Below, one piece after another: positions 7,009 through 10,500 of a DNA stretch of 10,500 nucleotides (position 1 is the stretch's first letter; every line of letters starts with the position of its first letter). The notes beneath the pieces are model-generated. The model did not search any database, was not told the DNA's origin, and saw only the letters and a list, made by a program, of their open reading frames with translations. Both the position numbers and the translations under genes were made by a program. This DNA comes from Chlorobiales bacterium (lineage in GTDB: Bacteria > Bacteroidota > Chlorobiia > Chlorobiales > Chlorobiaceae). The stretch covers positions 1 to 10,500 of the forward strand of contig JAKSCY010000492.1 of NCBI GenBank assembly GCA_022360355.1, in the 5' to 3' direction.

Positions 7009-7515
7009 TTATTGAAATTGATCCCTGACTTTCGAAACCCACTGGCTTATTCGATCAGGGGTCAAATCATCCTGGTTATCTACATCCAGCGCCAGACCGA
7101 CAAAGCTGCCGTTTTCCACTGCCGTCGATCCAGTGAAATCATAGCCATCTGTTGGCCAGGAGCCGACGATTGCTCCTCCTCTTTCCCTGACTTTTTCGTG
7201 GATCGTCCCCATGGCATCAAGGAAAACATCTTCATAATTTACCTGATCTCCGAGACCGAAAAAGGCAATGGTTTTACCTGAAAGATCCAGCTCGTCAAAA
7301 CCAGGCAAGAAATTTTCCCAATCGTTCTGCAACTCTCCGAATCCCCAGGTTGGCGCACCGAGAATAATATTATCATAGGACAGAAGCGACTCAGGATTGG
7401 TATCGGCAATATCGTGCACTTCAACATTGTTTTCGCCAAGTTCGGCAGCTATCATGAAAGCAGCACTTTTCGTATTTCCGGTTTCCGAGCCATAAAACAA
7501 GCCTACGGTTTTCAT
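7009..7515 (-). CDS. fldA: long-chain flavodoxin
   Basis: A 168-residue FMN-binding electron carrier of the cytoplasm that can stand in for ferredoxin, commonly when iron is scarce. The FMN phosphate loop GSETGNTK is at 9-16. The two isoalloxazine loops carry Trp57 ([13 protein letters not shown]) and Tyr94 ([14 protein letters not shown]). The extra segment that defines the long-chain form follows ([10 protein letters not shown] near 118-127, then [12 protein letters not shown]). No Shine-Dalgarno site precedes the ATG. The upstream gene ends 41 bases before it on the same strand, so the two are probably one transcript read from the palindromic element at 7918-7936. The symbol fldA is by family; a specialised partner role such as nifF-like or isiB-like cannot be excluded. 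Confidence 0.95.
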   Translation of the reverse strand: MKTVGLFYGSETGNTKSAAFMIAAELGENNVEVHDIADTNPESLLSYDNIILGAPTWGFGELQNDWENFLPGFDELDLSGKTIAFFGLGDQVNYEDVFLDAMGTIHEKVRERGGAIVGSWPTDGYDFTGSTAVENGSFVGLALDVDNQDDLTPDRISQWVSKVRDQFQ

Positions 7516-7556
7516 ATGGGTTTCTGTTTAGAGGTTTCAATTAATAGAGGTGCCCT

Positions 7557-7892
7557 TTAATCACGGGAAGGGTTCCCCGCCAACTCGACAATATTCAGGG
7601 CCTCGGATGCACCCTGCTGGATTGCAGCATTGAATTCATCGAAATCTTCCGCGGAAATGGTGAGTTCAACAACCCCGATCTTGAGTTTCAATGTTTTATC
7701 ATGAAATATTTCGGGACTGGCCGAGCGCATTTCTTCCCATTCATAGCACTCTTTCATAATCTGGAAAAGGGTTTGCTGCAGTATGGTCAGCATCACGTAC
7801 TTGTAGTGAAGATGATAATGACCGCAATGGCATTTTCTCAGCAGGGTGGTTTGCTGCCGGCAGTGATGGTTGTTCTTTCTTTGTTCTGGCAT
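7557..7892 (-). CDS. His/Cys-rich small protein upstream of flavodoxin, possibly DUF6686-like
   Basis: A 111-residue protein with a cluster of possible metal ligands near the N-terminus: His9, His10, Cys11, Cys21, His22, Cys23, His25, His27 and His29 (KCHCGHYHLHY). After it come two similar-looking units, YKYVMLTILQQTLFQIMKE at about 30-48 and LKIGVVELTISAEDFDEF at about 70-87. Each is a strand pair followed by a helix, as if one module were repeated. There is no signal peptide, so it is probably cytoplasmic. The pattern recalls small Bacteroidota proteins of the DUF6686 type, recalled from memory and not checked. No Shine-Dalgarno site is seen. The ATG at 7892 is chosen because it includes the ligand cluster; Met34 is a possible later start. 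It lies 25 bases downstream of a shared palindromic operator and 41 bases before flavodoxin, which suggests a role under metal limitation. Confidence 0.7.
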   Translation of the reverse strand: MPEQRKNNHHCRQQTTLLRKCHCGHYHLHYKYVMLTILQQTLFQIMKECYEWEEMRSASPEIFHDKTLKLKIGVVELTISAEDFDEFNAAIQQGASEALNIVELAGNPSRD

Positions 7893-7917
7893 GATGATTT
7901 TTGATTTGTGTTTAAAA

Positions 7918-7936
7918 TTTATTTAGACAAAATAAA
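7918..7936 (-). promoter_or_regulatory. putative metal-repressor operator, copy 1 (His/Cys-rich gene and flavodoxin)
   Basis: TTTATTTAGACAAAATAAA is an interrupted palindrome: seven-base arms TTTATTT and AAATAAA are perfect, and eight of nine symmetric pairs match. The 19 bases 7919-7937 recur without change at 9666-9684. It sits 25 bases upstream of the ATG at 7892, where a repressor would block transcription. The 19-base length and symmetry suit Fur or DtxR-type metalloregulators; the central TTAG.C.AA looks somewhat closer to the DtxR/IdeR consensus as I remember it. Which family binds is not shown. Confidence 0.6.
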
Positions 7937-7992
7937 AATAAAATCTGTTTGCCCAAATTTTTATGAGTCTCATGCGTATCTTTTTTAATAGT

Positions 7993-8601
7993 TCAATGGA
8001 GCAGATAGCAAAGCGGAATATCGAGACTTACTTTTCCAAGACCGTAATCGGAGGGTGGAGAAAAAGGGGAGGAGTTTTTTACGGCATCCATAGCTGCCTT
8101 GTCAAGGGTGCTGTAACCTGAAGAGGAAAGAAGGGCGATTTTCACGATACTTCCGTCTTTTGCAATAACAAGCCTGATAATCGATGTTCCCTCGTGATTC
8201 TGTCTTTTTGAAAATCGAGGGTAACGTTTGTTCTGCTCTATATGTGCCCGGATTATTGCCAGATAACTGCTGATCTCTGAAGAAGAAGCAAGGGGTGTTG
8301 TTTTGTTCTGAAGTACTTCATTATCATTGACCGCGGATTTCTCTTGCTCTTTTCTGTTGCTTCTCTTTGCTGGTTTCTTTTTTGGGGATGAAGGGAGAGT
8401 CGCCTTTCTTTTGGGAGGCGGCACTTTTTCCCCCTGTGGCAGATCTTCGTTGACGGCAGAGTCTGATTTCAGGCACAGGTTTATTGTTTTGGCAGACGCA
8501 TGGTGGCGGCTTTTGGACGTCGGTGACACAAACAGCATCAATCCGGCATGAATTGCTAACGCAATCAGAAAAGAAAAGAGGTTGATCTGCCTACTGTTCA
8601 T
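7993..8601 (-). CDS. tonB: TonB energy-transducing protein
   Basis: A 202-residue protein linking the inner-membrane ExbB-ExbD motor to outer-membrane receptors. Residues 6-26 form the single N-terminal membrane anchor, which includes a histidine (LALAIHAGLMLF-like, His18) as in the TonB anchor motif. Residues about 53-90 are a Lys/Pro-rich periplasmic linker, shorter and more basic than the long Pro-rich linker of enteric TonB. Residues about 112-200 are the TonB C-terminal domain: IEQNKRYP with Tyr127-Pro128, then VIAKDGSIVKIALLSSSGYSTLDKAA. The gene overlaps the end of exbD by 11 bases and is last in an exbB-exbD-tonB operon, so coupled translation is likely; no separate Shine-Dalgarno site is seen. 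Confidence 0.92.
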   Translation of the reverse strand: MNSRQINLFSFLIALAIHAGLMLFVSPTSKSRHHASAKTINLCLKSDSAVNEDLPQGEKVPPPKRKATLPSSPKKKPAKRSNRKEQEKSAVNDNEVLQNKTTPLASSSEISSYLAIIRAHIEQNKRYPRFSKRQNHEGTSIIRLVIAKDGSIVKIALLSSSGYSTLDKAAMDAVKNSSPFSPPSDYGLGKVSLDIPLCYLLH

Positions 8602-9004
8602 GAGACGGCTTTTTTTCCGTTACCACAGCAATGTTGTCCGCTCCAGCTTTTCTCGCGATGTCCATGATCGTGATAACCAGACCAAAATGAATCTGCTTGT
8701 CGGCTATCAGTCGTATGCTTTTTTCATGACGATCATACAGGAGCCTAGAAAGCTTTTCAGGGAGTTGATCAATGGTTATGCTTCGGGTGTTGAGAGAGAG
8801 CGTGCCGTTTCTGCTGACCCCAATGGTGATGTCCGGTTCATTCTGAACGACTGACGTTTCTGATTCAGGGAGGCTAACCGGCATCATCGGTTTGGCATAA
8901 ATCGAGGTGAGCATGAAGAAGATCAACAGGAGAAAAACAACGTCAATCATTGGAGCCAGATCGAGCCACCTTTTTTGGGGTAGTTTTTTTTCAAATTCAA
9001 TCAT
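8591..9004 (-). CDS. exbD: ExbD/TolR-family proton-channel subunit
   Basis: A 137-residue protein with a short cytoplasmic N-terminus, one membrane span at about 18-36 and a periplasmic domain. The span carries the essential aspartate, Asp21, in LAPMIDVVFLLLIFFMLTS, which takes the proton in this family. The periplasmic part ends with the usual LIADKQIHFGLVITIMDIARKAG segment. It starts two bases after the exbB stop codon and overlaps tonB by 11 bases, so all three are translated as a unit. ExbD rather than TolR is chosen because tonB and a receptor gene are neighbours and no tol-pal genes are present. Confidence 0.92.
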   Translation of the reverse strand: MIEFEKKLPQKRWLDLAPMIDVVFLLLIFFMLTSIYAKPMMPVSLPESETSVVQNEPDITIGVSRNGTLSLNTRSITIDQLPEKLSRLLYDRHEKSIRLIADKQIHFGLVITIMDIARKAGADNIAVVTEKKPSHEQ

Positions 9005-9006
9005 GG

Positions 9007-9606
9007 CTAATTGCCAAGATGTTTTACGGCTTCGGTGCCGTAGTATTTCATCAGGAAAGCAAACGATTCCACCTTTTCTTCAAGCATGTGATGAACAATC
9101 ATTGACGGTATTGCGACTCCGAGTCCTGCTGCTGTTGTTATCAGCGCCTCCCATATTCCACCGGCAAGCATTGATGGATCAACAGAGCCGTTTGACTGGG
9201 CAAACTGCTGGAATGCGTTGACCATACCGAGAACCGTCCCCAGCAAACCCATGAGTGGTGCAATTCTGCTGATCAGTTCGATCAGGTGCAGATGTTTGTT
9301 AAGCCTTTTTAATTCTTTTGTTCCCTTGAGGGTAATCTCTTCCTCGATCAGTTCTTTTTTGTCGCCTGCATGCAGGAGTCCTTGTTCGAGTACCGCCGAT
9401 ACGGGACCGGGGGAAATTTCAGCTACCTGTAATGCTTTATCGAATTCATTTTTTTCGATAAGGTCATGGATTGTCTGTGGAGCATCAGGTGATTTACCGG
9501 CCCTGAGAAAATGGAAGCTTCTTTCAATGGCGTAAGCAGCCGTCATAATGGAGCAGATTAAAAGGGGATACATCATCGGACCGCCGGCGTCAAAGAAATA
9601 CCACAT
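9007..9606 (-). CDS. exbB: ExbB/TolQ-family proton-channel subunit
   Basis: From the chosen ATG the protein has 199 residues and begins MWYFFDAGGPMMYPLLICS. It has three membrane spans, at about 8-27, 110-135 and 150-172. Between spans 1 and 2 lies a long cytoplasmic helix region, and the MotA/TolQ/ExbB block follows (RIAPLMGLLGTVLGMVNAF, then WEALITTAAGLGVAIPSMI). With ExbD it forms the motor that uses the proton gradient to drive TonB. The frame is open to a TTG at 9648, but those 14 extra residues are not family-like. Neither start has a clear Shine-Dalgarno site. It is the first gene of the minus-strand operon and diverges from the receptor gene across a shared operator. Confidence 0.92.
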   Translation of the reverse strand: MWYFFDAGGPMMYPLLICSIMTAAYAIERSFHFLRAGKSPDAPQTIHDLIEKNEFDKALQVAEISPGPVSAVLEQGLLHAGDKKELIEEEITLKGTKELKRLNKHLHLIELISRIAPLMGLLGTVLGMVNAFQQFAQSNGSVDPSMLAGGIWEALITTAAGLGVAIPSMIVHHMLEEKVESFAFLMKYYGTEAVKHLGN

Positions 9607-9665
9607 ACAGAGATAACGGTTTGTCGGGTGATGAAAAAAAATTTTCAATAATTACAAATTTATTC

Positions 9666-9684
9666 TTATTTAGACAAAATAAAA
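9666..9684. promoter_or_regulatory. putative metal-repressor operator, copy 2 (exbB operon and receptor)
   Basis: TTATTTAGACAAAATAAAA, identical over all 19 bases to 7919-7937. The symmetric core is 9666-9682, with six-base arms TTATTT and AAATAA. It lies 59 bases upstream of the exbB ATG and 39 bases upstream of the receptor ATG, in the middle of a 117-base divergent gap. One bound repressor could therefore silence both transcripts. Confidence 0.6.
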
Positions 9685-9723
9685 TTAATTCGAGGCTCAA
9701 AATGGATGTAAATGTGAGGTGTC

Positions 9724-10500
9724 ATGGTCAGGAAGCTATGTAGTTTTATGGTTTTGGTAGCATGCGGTTCTGTTTTGGCGCATGCCGGTGAAACGACTCA
9801 GTATCATCCCGTGGATGAAATGGTAGTAACCGCAACACTTTCCGAAACACCGGTAAAAAAAATTCCGGCAGCTATAGAGGTCATAACCCGTGAAGAAATT
9901 TCAGGTATGGGAGTGGAAACGCTTCACCAGATACTAACCGAGGCACAGAGTGTGAATCTTGAACCGGTCAGCGGGCGGATGAGTACTGCGCGTTTGCGTG
10001 GTCTCAGCAGCAGCAATACCCTGGTGATGATTGACGGCATGAGGTTGCCTTCCGGTTTTCAGGACAAAGTTGATCTTGGGGAAATACCTGCAGGATTAAT
10101 CGAGCGTATCGAAATCGTCAGGGGAGCGGGTTCGGCGCTTTATGGCAGTGATGCTATTGGCGGTGTGATCAATGTCATAACCAGGAGGCCGACCGATGAG
10201 ACCGAGGTCTGGTTCAACACCCAGTATGGGGAAAGCCGGCACGGCGAGGCTGAAAACACTGCATTCGACGCCGGGGTAAGCGGGAGTTCCGGGTCGTTGG
10301 GTTATGTTATTGCCGGTTCTTTTGTCGATAAAGGCAGGTTTGATTTCGATACGGAAGACATGAAAACCGATGGTGACGACAAAGAGATTGTGGCCGGATC
10401 AGCAGGCCTGACATGGCAACTTGGAGACAGTGCCGGTCTGACCTTTGGTGTGACCTATGCTGATGTCGAACGAGAAGGGCTTCGCCCGAAAAGGAAAAAG
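9724..10500 (+). CDS. TonB-dependent outer-membrane receptor, 5' part (runs off window)
   Basis: The first 259 codons of a receptor that continues past the window edge. A signal peptide occupies about residues 1-21 ([20 protein letters not shown]). A TonB box, DEMVVTA, is at 31-37. The plug domain covers about 47-154, with VITREEI at 53-59, [20 protein letters not shown] at 89-108 and [19 protein letters not shown] at 126-144, then [10 protein letters not shown]. Beta-barrel strands begin at about 160. The shape is that of the BtuB/CirA/haem-receptor branch; substrate specificity lies in the barrel and cannot be read here. The start is the first ATG after an in-frame TGA at 9715-9717, with GAGG four bases upstream. 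It diverges from exbB-exbD-tonB, which probably powers it. Confidence 0.93.
   Translation, partial: MVRKLCSFMVLVACGSVLAHAGETTQYHPVDEMVVTATLSETPVKKIPAAIEVITREEISGMGVETLHQILTEAQSVNLEPVSGRMSTARLRGLSSSNTLVMIDGMRLPSGFQDKVDLGEIPAGLIERIEIVRGAGSALYGSDAIGGVINVITRRPTDETEVWFNTQYGESRHGEAENTAFDAGVSGSSGSLGYVIAGSFVDKGRFDFDTEDMKTDGDDKEIVAGSAGLTWQLGDSAGLTFGVTYADVEREGLRPKRKK

Noticed and set aside
6959..7015. An 18-codon plus-strand frame after the 6929-6955 hairpin
   Set aside because: It is too short, the ribosome-like sequence is about 15 bases away and buried in a hairpin loop, and it overlaps the flavodoxin end.
7946..7985. ATGAGTCTCAT palindrome with flanking A/T runs after tonB
   Set aside because: The stem is only four to five bases with almost no loop, so a terminator cannot be supported.
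9607..9648. A TTG start for exbB 14 codons upstream
   Set aside because: There is no ribosome site, and the added residues are unlike ExbB. The ATG at 9606 gives the usual N-terminus.
1..10500. CRISPR array, tRNA, rRNA, insertion sequence or phage genes
   Set aside because: On reading both strands I saw no direct-repeat array, cloverleaf, transposase or phage-like gene.

Overview
The gene families together suggest a Bacteroidota/Chlorobiota-type genome, most likely a green sulfur bacterium (Chlorobium, Chlorobaculum or Prosthecochloris). This is an inference from the mix of an alpha-glucan phosphorylase of the short GlgP type, class 1B PyrD, long-chain flavodoxin and FtnA-like ferritin, and from many genes lacking a strong Shine-Dalgarno site. 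No rRNA or marker gene in the window confirms it. I see no insertion sequence, tRNA, rRNA or CRISPR array. The longest stretch without a gene is 273-516 (about 240 bases). It holds the antitoxin promoter/operator region, and I see nothing else defined in it.

Layout. 1-272: a Phd/YefM-type antitoxin on the minus strand, whose toxin partner would lie outside the window. 517-1612: two plus-strand genes with unusually strong ribosome binding sites, a 45-residue single-span membrane peptide and a 289-residue four-span membrane protein, both of unknown function. 1665-4758: minus-strand glgP then pyrD, 37 bases apart. 4873-5772: a metallophosphoesterase divergent from glgP. 5774-5810: a hairpin between the convergent phosphoesterase and ferritin genes. 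5856-6353: ferritin. 6478-6858: a small secreted protein. 7009-7892: flavodoxin preceded by a His/Cys-rich small protein. 7993-9606: tonB, exbD and exbB as a tight minus-strand operon (exbB first). 9724-10500: the start of a TonB-dependent outer-membrane receptor on the plus strand, cut off by the window edge.

The right half reads as a metal (probably iron) homeostasis region. The receptor would bind a metal chelate, haem or corrinoid outside the cell, and ExbB-ExbD-TonB would energise its import. Flavodoxin is the classical replacement for ferredoxin when iron is short, and ferritin stores iron. The strongest new observation is an identical 19-base AT-rich palindromic element. One copy lies between the divergent exbB and receptor genes, and the other lies just upstream of the His/Cys-rich gene that leads into flavodoxin. 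This points to one metal-responsive repressor controlling uptake, the iron-sparing electron carrier and an uncharacterised protein together.
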